A stretch of DNA of 64,000 bases from Arcobacter venerupis (GTDB taxonomy: Bacteria; Campylobacterota; Campylobacteria; Campylobacterales; Arcobacteraceae): assembly GCF_013201665.1 (NCBI RefSeq), contig NZ_CP053840.1, positions 496,001 through 560,000 of the forward strand, read 5' to 3'. The notes beneath the pieces were generated by a model. That model was not told the DNA's origin, did not search any database, and saw only the letters and a list, made by a program, of their open reading frames with translations. The position numbers and the translations under genes were made by a program. Of this stretch, positions 45,237-53,919 are shown piece after piece (the stretch's first letter is position 1; every line of letters begins with the position of its first letter).

Positions 45237-45256
45237 TTTAATAGTAGGAGAAAAAA

Positions 45257-45964
45257 ATGGCTGAGCTTTTAAGTAAAGAGGACTTTGAAAAAAAATTAAG
45301 AGATATGGGAAGAATGTATCACATTCACCATCCTTTTCATATTAGAATGTACAAAGGGGAATGTACAAAAGAGGAGATTCAAGGTTGGGTTGCAAATAGA
45401 TTTTATTATCAATGTATGATTCCTATAAAAGATGCAGCGATTATGTCAAATTGTGATAGTTTGGCTGATAGAAGAAAATGGATTGATAGAATCACAGACC
45501 ATGATAGTGTTGGTGGTGGAATTGAAGCTTGGTTGGAATTAGGTGAGGCAGTTGGACTTGATAAAGAAGATTTAATTTCTCATAAATTTTTATTACCATC
45601 AGTTAGATTTGCTGTTGATGCTTATGTGAATTTTGCTAGACGTTCTCCTTGGAAAGAGGCTGCAATGTCATCTTTAACAGAGATGTTTGCCCCTGAAATT
45701 CATCAACAAAGATTAAATACTTGGCCAGATAATTATCCTTGGATTGAACAAAAAGGTTTAAGATATTTTCAAAAAAGATTAAGTGAAGCAAGACGAGATG
45801 TTCAACACGGTCTTGCAATCACACTTGAAGAGTTTAATACTCCAGAACTTCAAGCAAAAGCAGAATCAATTTTACAATTTAAACTTGATATTTTATGGAC
45901 AATGTGTGATGCTTTATATTTAGCATATGAATTAAAAAAACCACCATATTTTAATTGCAAGTAA
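45257..45964 (+). CDS. pqqC: Pyrroloquinoline-quinone synthase PqqC
   Basis: A 235-residue cofactorless oxidase that carries out the last ring closure and eight-electron oxidation to PQQ. Motifs: [74 protein letters not shown]. Length and active-site His/Tyr/Arg sets look normal. It ends 4 bp before pqqD. Confidence 0.97.
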   Translation: MAELLSKEDFEKKLRDMGRMYHIHHPFHIRMYKGECTKEEIQGWVANRFYYQCMIPIKDAAIMSNCDSLADRRKWIDRITDHDSVGGGIEAWLELGEAVGLDKEDLISHKFLLPSVRFAVDAYVNFARRSPWKEAAMSSLTEMFAPEIHQQRLNTWPDNYPWIEQKGLRYFQKRLSEARRDVQHGLAITLEEFNTPELQAKAESILQFKLDILWTMCDALYLAYELKKPPYFNCK

Positions 45965-45968
45965 TAAA

Positions 45969-46226
45969 ATGAAAAAAATAAAACTAAATCCAAATTTCCA
46001 GTTTCAATGGGAAGAGAAACAAAACTGTTATGTATTGTTATATCCAGAAGGAATGGTTCAATTAAATCAAAGTGCAGGGGAAATTCTAAATCTTTGTGAT
46101 GGAAATAATAATGTAGAAGATATAAATAAAATCTTGTGCAAAAAGTTTGAAATTGAAGATTTAACACAAGATATAAATGCTTTTTTAGAAGAAGCACAAA
46201 ATAGAAATTGGATAAGTTATGAATAA
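45969..46226 (+). CDS. pqqD: PqqA peptide chaperone PqqD
   Basis: An 85-residue RiPP recognition element that binds PqqA and brings it to PqqE. Motifs: QFQWEEKQNCYVLLYPEGMVQLNQSAGEILNLCDG, which matches the conserved PqqD core, then DINAFLEEAQNRNWI. It overlaps the pqqE start by 8 bp, so the partners are co-translated. Confidence 0.93.
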   Translation: MKKIKLNPNFQFQWEEKQNCYVLLYPEGMVQLNQSAGEILNLCDGNNNVEDINKILCKKFEIEDLTQDINAFLEEAQNRNWISYE

Positions 46227-47325
46227 TGAAATAAAACCACCTTTATGGATTCTTTTAGAGTTAACTCACAAATGTCCATTGGAGTGTGCATACTGTTATA
46301 ATCAACTTGATTTTGCAAAAACAAAAGATGCTATGAGTAAAGAAGATTGGTTTAGAGTAATGGAACAAGCACGAGAAATGGGAGCTGTTCAGTTAGGAAT
46401 CTCAGGTGGTGAACCTTTATTAAATAAAGATGTTGTGGAAATTGTAAAAAAAGCTAATGATTTAAAATTTTATACAAACCTAATAACTTCAGGTGTTGGA
46501 GCTCCAAAAGGTGTGGTTGCAAAACTTAAAGTTGCTGGACTAAAAACTGTACAACTTGGAGTTCAATCACACGATAAAGATACAATGACACTAATTACAA
46601 ACAACAAAAATTCATACGATGAAAAAATAGCTTTTGCAAAAGAGGTAAAAGATGCAGGTCTTCAACTTATTGTAAATACTTGTATCACTAGACAAAATAT
46701 TCATCAAGTAGGTGAGATTATTGAGTTTGCAGAAAAGTTAGGGGCAAATTATCTAGAGATTGCAAATATTCAATATTATGGTTGGGCACTAAAAAATGTA
46801 AATGCACTTTTACCATCACAAGAGCAAATTAGCGTTGCAAGAGCAGTTACAAATCATTATAGAAATGAAAGAAAAGATATGAAAGTATTTTTTGTAGTTC
46901 CTGATTATTTTGCAACACGACCAAAAGCTTGTATGAATGGTTTAGGAACAACATTTTTAACAATAAATCCAGATGGAATAGCACTTCCATGTAATACAGC
47001 AAATACTCTACCTTTAGAATTTCCAAATGTAAAAGAGTTTTCAGTTGAAGAAATTTGGAATGAATCAGAATCTTTTAACTATTTTAGAGGCGATAAATGG
47101 ATGAAAGAACCTTGTCGAACTTGTGATGAAAAAGAGAAAGATTTTGGAGGATGCCGATGTCAAGCCTATGCACTAACGGGTGATATGAATGCCACTGATC
47201 CTGTTTGTATAAAATCTCCAAATCATGGAATTATAAATAAAAAAATTGAAGATAGTGTAATACATTCAGATGATAAAATCATCTATAGAAATAGACTAAA
47301 TTCTTTAAACTTAAGCAATAGTTGA
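46219..47325 (+). CDS. pqqE: PqqA peptide cyclase PqqE (radical SAM)
   Basis: A 368-residue radical-SAM/SPASM enzyme that forms the Glu-Tyr carbon-carbon bond in PqqA. SAM cluster CPLECAYCYN, SAM-binding ISGGEPLLN, and the SPASM Cys residues (ALPCNTA, CRTCDEKEKDFGGCRCQAY, DPVC). Last pqq gene; pqqF/pqqG protease genes are not present in the window. Confidence 0.97.
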   Translation: MNNEIKPPLWILLELTHKCPLECAYCYNQLDFAKTKDAMSKEDWFRVMEQAREMGAVQLGISGGEPLLNKDVVEIVKKANDLKFYTNLITSGVGAPKGVVAKLKVAGLKTVQLGVQSHDKDTMTLITNNKNSYDEKIAFAKEVKDAGLQLIVNTCITRQNIHQVGEIIEFAEKLGANYLEIANIQYYGWALKNVNALLPSQEQISVARAVTNHYRNERKDMKVFFVVPDYFATRPKACMNGLGTTFLTINPDGIALPCNTANTLPLEFPNVKEFSVEEIWNESESFNYFRGDKWMKEPCRTCDEKEKDFGGCRCQAYALTGDMNATDPVCIKSPNHGIINKKIEDSVIHSDDKIIYRNRLNSLNLSNS

Positions 47326-47409
47326 TGACAATCTAATTACAAGATAAAAAGTCAAGATTAATTATATTTATGTTAATCTCAAAAAATTTTATTTTAGGAT
47401 TTCAATGAT

Positions 47410-48495
47410 ATGAACAAAGGCTTATTTGTACTAAAAGATTTATGTAAGAATTATGAAAATACACCCATATTAAAAAACATAAATTTGGATATATTTCAAG
47501 GAGAATTTCTTACACTTTTAGGCCCTAGTGGCTGTGGGAAAACAACAATTATTAGACTTCTAGCAGGATTTGAAAATCCTGATGCGGGAGAAATTCTTTT
47601 AGATGATAAAAATATCAATCATCTTCCCCCTGAAAATAGGGCAATAAACACCGTTTTTCAAAGTTACGCACTTTTCCCTCATATGAATATTTTTGATAAT
47701 GTTGCATTTGGTTTAAAAATGAAAAAAATGCCAAAAGAACAAATCAAAATAGAGGTAGAAAATGCCCTTTCTATGGTTAAATTATCACAACATATGTATA
47801 AAAAACCAAGTGAATTAAGTGGTGGACAACAACAACGGGTTGCAATTGCAAGGGCTGTTGTTAATAAACCTTTGATTCTTCTTCTTGATGAGTCATTAAG
47901 TGCTTTAGATTATAAGCTTAGAAAAGAGATGCAAATTGAGCTTAAAATGCTACAAAGAAAGCTAGGAATTACTTTTTTATTTGTAACCCATGACCAAGAA
48001 GAAGCTCTTTCTATGTCTGACAGAATTGTTGTTATGAATAAAGGAAATATTGAACAAATAGGGACTCCAAAAGAGATATATGAAGAGCCTAAAAGTCTTT
48101 TTGTAGCTCAGTTTATTGGAGAGGCAAACTGTTTTGAAACAAAAATTGTTGAGCAAAAAAATGAAGCAGTAATTTTAAAATATAAAGAAAAAATATTTAA
48201 TTTAAAAACAAAAAAAATATTTAATGAAACTTGTACAATTCTTATTCGGCCTGAAGATTTTAGAGTTGAAAAAAACTTTGAAGATGTAAAATCAAAAAAC
48301 TATTTTGTTGGAGAACTTGAAAATATTATTTATAAGGGAACTACGATTGATCTTTTAGTAAAACTAGAAGATGGAAAAGAAGTAATAGCAAGTGAGTTTT
48401 ATAATGAAGATAGTGATGCTTTAGGTTATAAAATAGGTTCGAAACTGTTTCTTTATTGGGTTGATGGTTGGGAGGTACTTTTAAATAATGAATAG
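47410..48495 (+). CDS. potA: Spermidine/putrescine-type ABC transporter ATPase
   Basis: A 361-residue ABC ATPase with a C-terminal TOBE domain (about 290-355). Walker A GPSGCGKTT, signature [14 protein letters not shown], Walker B LILLLDESLSALD (Ser-Leu in place of the usual EPLSALD Pro), switch His in VTHDQEEA. It starts a tight potABCD run. It is 85 bp behind pqqE without an array promoter, so it may have its own promoter. Confidence 0.92.
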   Translation: MNKGLFVLKDLCKNYENTPILKNINLDIFQGEFLTLLGPSGCGKTTIIRLLAGFENPDAGEILLDDKNINHLPPENRAINTVFQSYALFPHMNIFDNVAFGLKMKKMPKEQIKIEVENALSMVKLSQHMYKKPSELSGGQQQRVAIARAVVNKPLILLLDESLSALDYKLRKEMQIELKMLQRKLGITFLFVTHDQEEALSMSDRIVVMNKGNIEQIGTPKEIYEEPKSLFVAQFIGEANCFETKIVEQKNEAVILKYKEKIFNLKTKKIFNETCTILIRPEDFRVEKNFEDVKSKNYFVGELENIIYKGTTIDLLVKLEDGKEVIASEFYNEDSDALGYKIGSKLFLYWVDGWEVLLNNE

Positions 48496-49327
48496 ACTCT
48501 CTTTATTTGCAAAAATATCAGTATTTTCAGTTGTATTTTGGCTTTTATTATTTGCATTATTGCCAAATTTACTTGTATTTGTAAGTAGTATTTTAACAAA
48601 AGGTGATAATGATTTTTTAATTTTTACAGCATCAAGTGAAAGTTATTTAAAACTTCTTAATCCTACATATTTATCTGTATTTTTAGATTCATTATATATT
48701 GCAGTTGTTACAACTTGTATTACACTTGTTTTGGCTTACCCTTTTGCTTATATTATTGCAACTGCTCCAAAAAAGTTCAAGTTTTTACTTTTATTGCTTG
48801 TAATAATTCCATTTTGGACAAGTTCCTTAGTGCGAACATATGCCTTAATAGCAATTTTAAAGACAAATGGTCTTTTGAATACTTTTTTAATATGGCTTGG
48901 AATAATCAATGAACCTTTACAAATCATGTATTCACAAACAGCTGTATTTATAGGAATGGTTTATACATTACTTCCTTTTATGATTTTACCTTTATATGTA
49001 TCTATTGAAAAAATTGACTTTAGATTAGTTGAAGCTGCAAGAGATTTAGGTGCATCAAAATTAAATACTTTTAAAACTATTATTATTCCTTTATCTCTTC
49101 CTGGAATAATTGCTGGAAGTACTTTAGTATTTTTACCAGCACTTGGAATGTTTTTTATACCAGATATTTTAGGTGGAGCAAAAGAGTTAATTATTGGAAG
49201 TTTTATACGAAATCAATTTTTACAATTTAGAGATTGGCCATTTGGATCAGCAGCATCGGTTGTTTTATTAATCATAATGTTCATTATGTTAGCTCTTCTT
49301 GCAAAAGTTCAAAAGGATAATAAATGA
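48488..49327 (+). CDS. potB: Spermidine/putrescine-type ABC transporter permease PotB
   Basis: A 279-residue permease with about six helices and the EAA coupling loop VEAARDLGASKLNTFKTIIIPLSLPGIIAGS. The conserved IPFWTSSLVRTYA before it is typical of PotB/PotH. Overlaps potA by 8 bp and potC by 4 bp. Confidence 0.93.
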   Translation: MNRLSLFAKISVFSVVFWLLLFALLPNLLVFVSSILTKGDNDFLIFTASSESYLKLLNPTYLSVFLDSLYIAVVTTCITLVLAYPFAYIIATAPKKFKFLLLLLVIIPFWTSSLVRTYALIAILKTNGLLNTFLIWLGIINEPLQIMYSQTAVFIGMVYTLLPFMILPLYVSIEKIDFRLVEAARDLGASKLNTFKTIIIPLSLPGIIAGSTLVFLPALGMFFIPDILGGAKELIIGSFIRNQFLQFRDWPFGSAASVVLLIIMFIMLALLAKVQKDNK

Positions 49328-50079
49328 GAAAACTATATTCAAGTTTTATTTATACTCTTTTATATTTTCCAATAATCGTATTAATAATTTATTCATTTAA
49401 TAGTTCAAAATATAGTGTTGCATGGAAAGGTTTTAGCACTATATGGTATGAAAACTTAATGTCATATGATTCACTTCTTGAAGCTGCATGGCACTCAATT
49501 AGTGTAGCTTTTGTATCAGCAATAATTGCTACAATTCTGGGAACTCTTGGTGCTTTAGCACTTTTTAGATATGACTTTTTTGGAAAAAAATTAATGCAAT
49601 CATTGGTTTATGTTTTAATCATGTCCCCTGAAATTGTGATGGGAATTTCACTTTTAATGTTATTCGTTTTTATATCTTTGCCGTTAGGATTTATTACATT
49701 GCTTATTGCTCACATTACATTTTGTTTGCCTTTTGTAATTGTAACTGTAATGGCTAGATTAAATGGCTTTGATAAAAATATTATAGAAGCTGCAAAAGAT
49801 TTAGGAGCTTCGGAATTTATTACATTTACAAATATAATTTTACCAAATATCATCCCTGCAATCATTGCTGGATTTTTATTAAGTTTAACCTTGTCATTTG
49901 ATGATGTGATTATTAGCTTTTTTGTAACAGGACCTGATTATGAAATTTTGCCATTAAAAATATATTCAATGGTAAAACTAGGAGTTAAACCTGAGATAAA
50001 TGCACTTTGTACAATCATGTTTATTTTCACATTGCTTATGGTATTATTTACCCAATTTTTAATTAAGGAGAAAAAATGA
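49324..50079 (+). CDS. potC: Spermidine/putrescine-type ABC transporter permease PotC
   Basis: A 251-residue permease: IVLIIYSFNSSKYSVAWKGFS at the start, SPEIVMGISLLMLF, and the EAA loop IEAAKDLGASEFITFTNIILPNIIPAIIAG followed by SFDDVIISFFVTGP, all standard for PotC/PotI. Translation is coupled to its neighbours by ATGA overlaps. Confidence 0.93.
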   Translation: MRKLYSSFIYTLLYFPIIVLIIYSFNSSKYSVAWKGFSTIWYENLMSYDSLLEAAWHSISVAFVSAIIATILGTLGALALFRYDFFGKKLMQSLVYVLIMSPEIVMGISLLMLFVFISLPLGFITLLIAHITFCLPFVIVTVMARLNGFDKNIIEAAKDLGASEFITFTNIILPNIIPAIIAGFLLSLTLSFDDVIISFFVTGPDYEILPLKIYSMVKLGVKPEINALCTIMFIFTLLMVLFTQFLIKEKK

Positions 50080-51092
50080 AATTAATTTTTATTTTTATGT
50101 CACTTGTTTTGACACTTTTCGCAAATGAAAAAGTGCTTTATGTATATAACTGGTCTGAATATATGCCCGATTCTGTATTGAAAAACTTTACAAAAGAAAC
50201 AGGTATAAAAGTTAAGTATTCAACTTATGATTCAAATGAAGCTATGTATGCAAAAATCAAAACGATTGGTAGTTCAAGTTATGATGTTATAGTCCCTTCA
50301 ACTTATTATGTAAATAAAATGAGTAAAGAAAATTTGTTAGTAAAACTTGATAAATCAAAACTTCCAAATTATAAAAATCTTGACAAAAAACTTTTATCAA
50401 GACCATTTGACCCAAATAATGATTATTCAATTCCTTATGTATGGGGAAGTACTGGAATTAGTTATAACGCTAATTTAGTAAGTGAAAAAATTGATTCATG
50501 GAAAAACTTATGGAGTCCAGAATATAAAAATAGCATTCTTTTAAATGATGATATGAGAGAAGTTTTTGGAATAGCACTTAAAATTTTAGGATATTCTTCA
50601 AACTCAACAAATCCAAAAGAGATAGAAGAAGCTTACAACAAATTAAAAGAACTTTTACCAAATGTAAAAATGTTTTATTCAGAATCTCAAAAACAAGTGT
50701 ATTTAAATGAAGAAGTAAAACTTGGAATGAACTTTAATGGTGAAGGATTTATGGCAAATGAAGAAAATGAAGCTATAAAATATATCTATCCAAAAGAGGG
50801 TGCTCTTTTATGGATTGATTCTTTAGTTATTCCAAAAGGTGCAAAAAATATTGATAATGCTTTAGCTTTTATCAATTATTTATTAAAACCTGAAGTATCA
50901 AAAATAATTAGTGAAGAGATTGGTTATGCCTCTCCAAATGCAAAAACTTTAGAACTTTTAGATGAAAAAACAAGAAATAATAGAATGATTTATCCAAATG
51001 AAGAAGATTTAATAAATAGTGAACTTCAATTAGATGTAGGTGAAGCTTTACCTGTATATGAGAAATATTGGGAAAAGTTAAAAACTAACTAA
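50076..51092 (+). CDS. potD: Spermidine/putrescine-type periplasmic binding protein PotD/PotF
   Basis: A 338-residue binding protein with signal peptide (MKLIFIFMSLVLTLFA). The start of the mature part, KVLYVYNWSEYMPDSVLKNFTKETGIKV, and YDVIVPSTYYVNKM, VWGSTGISYN and LLWIDSLVIPKGAKN identify the PotD/PotF family. The Trp and acidic residues that grip the polyamine are in place, so a polyamine is the likely ligand. Ends in a bidirectional terminator. Confidence 0.92.
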   Translation: MKLIFIFMSLVLTLFANEKVLYVYNWSEYMPDSVLKNFTKETGIKVKYSTYDSNEAMYAKIKTIGSSSYDVIVPSTYYVNKMSKENLLVKLDKSKLPNYKNLDKKLLSRPFDPNNDYSIPYVWGSTGISYNANLVSEKIDSWKNLWSPEYKNSILLNDDMREVFGIALKILGYSSNSTNPKEIEEAYNKLKELLPNVKMFYSESQKQVYLNEEVKLGMNFNGEGFMANEENEAIKYIYPKEGALLWIDSLVIPKGAKNIDNALAFINYLLKPEVSKIISEEIGYASPNAKTLELLDEKTRNNRMIYPNEEDLINSELQLDVGEALPVYEKYWEKLKTN

Positions 51093-51103
51093 TCTATTTC
51101 TAT

Positions 51104-51135
51104 AAAGCTATCTTCAAAATATTGAAGATAGCTTT
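51104..51135. terminator. Bidirectional terminator between potD and the response regulator
   Basis: A 14-bp perfect stem AAAGCTATCTTCAA / TTGAAGATAGCTTT with a 4-nt loop, touching the stop codon of the convergent regulator gene; T on one side and A on the other. Confidence 0.82.
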
Positions 51136-51794
51136 TATTCTGGTCTTTCAATCATATAACCACTTCCTCGAATATTTTTAATAAAATCTTCCCTTAAAAC
51201 GGTTTTTACTCTATTTACTTCAGCTCTTATTGTTGCATTATCAATATAATCATCATTCCAAACATAGGTTCTAAACATATCGTATTGAACAACTAAACTT
51301 CTATTTAAAGCAAGAAGTTCAATTATTTGAAGTTGCCGTTTGGGTAAAATATGAGGCTCGTTGTTGAATAAAAGTGTCATGTTTTCTGAGTCAAAACTAT
51401 AATGTTTTGATAATCTTTTATGTCTTTGTGGAACTATTCTTGTTTTTAGAATTTTATTAATTCGTAATGTTAGCTCTTTTAAATGAAATGGTTTTTTTAA
51501 ATAATCAAAACATCCCAAATCAAAAGCTCTTGAAATCTCTTCAATATCAATTAGTGCAGAAATATAAATAGTTGGAACCATTCTTTTTTGTTCATGTAAT
51601 CTTTCTAAAATTTCGAAACCATCAATATCAGGAAGATTTATATCTAAAATTAATAAATCAAATTTTTCTTTTTCTAAAATTTCTAATGACTCCATTCCTG
51701 TTTTTGCACTTATTATCATATGTCCTGTGGAAGCAATGTATTCTGTTATCATTTCATTTAACATAATATCATCTTCAACTAATAAAATTTTCAT
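51135..51794 (-). CDS. OmpR/PhoB-family response regulator, candidate regulator of the array promoters
   Basis: A 219-residue regulator: receiver domain with Glu7/Asp8/Asp9 pocket, phosphoacceptor Asp51 (FDLLILDINLPDIDGFE) and Lys in LKKPFHL; C-terminal winged helix (about 125-217) with LPKRQLQIIELLALN, NATIRAEVNRVKTVL and IRGSGYMIERPE. OmpR-class wings bind tandem direct repeats, PhoB with an 11-bp period. Its ATG overlaps the end of the FIST kinase gene by 4 bp. The genes are divergent from the four-copy array of the aldehyde dehydrogenase. Control of the island is inferred. Confidence 0.92.
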   Translation of the reverse strand: MKILLVEDDIMLNEMITEYIASTGHMIISAKTGMESLEILEKEKFDLLILDINLPDIDGFEILERLHEQKRMVPTIYISALIDIEEISRAFDLGCFDYLKKPFHLKELTLRINKILKTRIVPQRHKRLSKHYSFDSENMTLLFNNEPHILPKRQLQIIELLALNRSLVVQYDMFRTYVWNDDYIDNATIRAEVNRVKTVLREDFIKNIRGSGYMIERPE

Positions 51795-53698
51795 AATACT
51801 CCTTTAAAAGTGTAAGTGAATGAAGCCCAATTTTCACCTGATTCTAGTTTTATTCCAACATTTTCTTCACTACAGATTCTTTTTACTAAATTTAATCCAA
51901 GTCCAAAACCTTCTTTTGAAACTTCTTCTCTATAATACTCTTCAAATATTTTTTGAGGATCTAAAATCTGAGCAGAACGACTCTCTATAATAAAATCACA
52001 ATCATTTTTTGAAACTCTTAGAATTACATATATTGTCTCATTTGGTAAAGTATATTTAATAGCATTTGTAAGATTATTATCAACAATTCGTTGAAGTTTT
52101 ATTTCATTAAAATTTAAAATGATTTCATCAAAGTTGCAGATAAATTCAAATTTCGATTTAAACTTAATAGCTGTTTGTGTATAAAAATCAATTCTACTTC
52201 TTACAAAATCTTTAATATTTATTCTATGAGTTGCTGGATTTACTTGGTCTTTTTTTACTAAATAACTTAAATCATCATAAATACTAAAGATATTTTTCAT
52301 AGCAATTTCAATATTGGTTAGATATTTATTTTTCCCAAATTGAATTTCAAACATATCAATATTTCCCATTATAATTGATAATGGAGTATTTGTTTCATGA
52401 ATAGCATATTTTAAAAATTGTTTTTGAGAAGTAATTAAATTTTGAGCATAAGTATTTCCAATTTCTAACTCTTTTGATTGTTTATTATAATCTTGAGAAG
52501 ATTGTTGAATCAGGTGTGTGAGTGCTTGTAAACTTCGCGCATGATCACTTAATGTTGTATCTTTTAACTCTTTATCATTATCTTCATCATCATTTTCTAT
52601 CTCTTTTTCACTAAGTGCAAGTACTGTTAGTGTTTGATTAAGTAACTCATTATGGTCATGGTGATGATAAAATTCACCATATGTAAAAAATCCAGCTGTT
52701 GTTGCAATTTGTGAAAAAGGGCTAATTTCAACATCTATAAGATTTGGCATATATCTTCTTCTTGCCATACATGCGTAAATAAAAAACGATTCTGTATTTT
52801 TTATTTTACATTTGTTAAATAAAGATTTTAAGGGATTATTCATCATTAGTTCAACATTCCCAAAACCTAATTTTACAATATCACCTTTATGTAAGTTTCC
52901 AGCAAAACTTAAACTTCCATCTTCATGTTTAGCAATAACTGCACGTGCTAGTGGAATATTGTTCTTTTGAACAATTAATGGAAACTCTATTCCCGTTGCT
53001 GGAAGCGATTTAGCAACATAAGTTCCTAAATATTTTTCATAAAAATCAAGAGGAGTTAATCCAGCAATTTTATAGACTCTATTTCCTTCAACTTCCTCAA
53101 TTTCATGCTCTATTCCAATTGGAGACCAGTTAAAATTGTAAGCATTACATACTTTTAAATCATCTGAATTAAAAGATACTCCAACTGAACCTCTTGTTAG
53201 AATATTATTTTGAGATGAAATAAAAGTTTGAGTAAAATGAGCATTATCTCCAGCCATTCCACCTGAAACCAAAACACTACTATTAATTGATGCAATTCCA
53301 TTTAAAAATTCTTCCCCGTTTGTTGTTCCTCCATCTGTGAATGTTAATAATAGTTTTGTATTTTCACAACATAAAGTTTGAGCAAGTAATACACCATTTT
53401 GAAAAGAGTCTTCTTCGTCAATATGAATTGTTTTTAATGTAGTTCTTTCAAAAGTAGAGATTGAAATTACTGTTTTAAGTGTAGTAATCTCAGCATTGTT
53501 TATCTCTCCATCTGTTGAAGAACCAATACAAATAGCATGTGGTAGTTGTTTTGTAAGAATATTTAATATCTCTTCTAGGATATTTTTTTTATCTCCGCAA
53601 AATATCTGAACTAATATGTTTTTTTCATGCTTGAATAATGAAAAATCTATTAATTCATCTAATGGTTTGGTGTTTAGTGTGTAATTATATGTTTTCAT
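51791..53698 (-). CDS. FIST-domain sensor histidine kinase
   Basis: A 635-residue cytoplasmic kinase without membrane helices. FIST N (about 25-225; AICIGSSTDGEINN, LLLTFTDGGTTNGEEFLNG, SGGMAGDNAHFTQTFI) and FIST C (about 225-370; LTPLDFYEKYLGTYVAKSLPATGIEFPLIV, ACMARRRYM) form a putative small-ligand sensor. A coiled coil leads to HisKA with phosphoacceptor His434 in an unusual H-box HETNTPLSII (HELRTPL is usual) and an HATPase domain (NNLTNAIKY, GFGLGLNLVKRI). It pairs with the downstream response regulator. The ligand is unknown; an alcohol, aldehyde or acid would fit the island. Confidence 0.9.
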   Translation of the reverse strand: MKTYNYTLNTKPLDELIDFSLFKHEKNILVQIFCGDKKNILEEILNILTKQLPHAICIGSSTDGEINNAEITTLKTVISISTFERTTLKTIHIDEEDSFQNGVLLAQTLCCENTKLLLTFTDGGTTNGEEFLNGIASINSSVLVSGGMAGDNAHFTQTFISSQNNILTRGSVGVSFNSDDLKVCNAYNFNWSPIGIEHEIEEVEGNRVYKIAGLTPLDFYEKYLGTYVAKSLPATGIEFPLIVQKNNIPLARAVIAKHEDGSLSFAGNLHKGDIVKLGFGNVELMMNNPLKSLFNKCKIKNTESFFIYACMARRRYMPNLIDVEISPFSQIATTAGFFTYGEFYHHHDHNELLNQTLTVLALSEKEIENDDEDNDKELKDTTLSDHARSLQALTHLIQQSSQDYNKQSKELEIGNTYAQNLITSQKQFLKYAIHETNTPLSIIMGNIDMFEIQFGKNKYLTNIEIAMKNIFSIYDDLSYLVKKDQVNPATHRINIKDFVRSRIDFYTQTAIKFKSKFEFICNFDEIILNFNEIKLQRIVDNNLTNAIKYTLPNETIYVILRVSKNDCDFIIESRSAQILDPQKIFEEYYREEVSKEGFGLGLNLVKRICSEENVGIKLESGENWASFTYTFKGVL

Positions 53699-53789
53699 AA
53701 AAAAATTGTAGCAGATAATTTAAAAAAATCATATAGAAAAATTTGATTAAAAACTCGTAAAAATGGTAATTTGTAACAAAAGTTATCAT

Positions 53790-53844
53790 TGCTATACTCA
53801 TGCTATACTATGGCTTTATTCATGCTATACTTATGATGTAGAAT
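53790..53844 (+). promoter_or_regulatory. Array promoter of the aldehyde dehydrogenase (4 repeats)
   Basis: TGCTATA, TGCTATA, GGCTTTA and TGCTATA start at 53790, 53801, 53812 and 53823: exact 11-bp period. Nine bp later TAGAAT (53839-53844). It lies in the 221-bp gap divergent from the FIST kinase gene. Confidence 0.83.
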
Positions 53845-53919
53845 TTCAGTATGTGAAAAGTTAAGTTAATAAAATTATTGACACTTTTTAAAATATTAAT
53901 TAATAAAAAGGATATTAAA

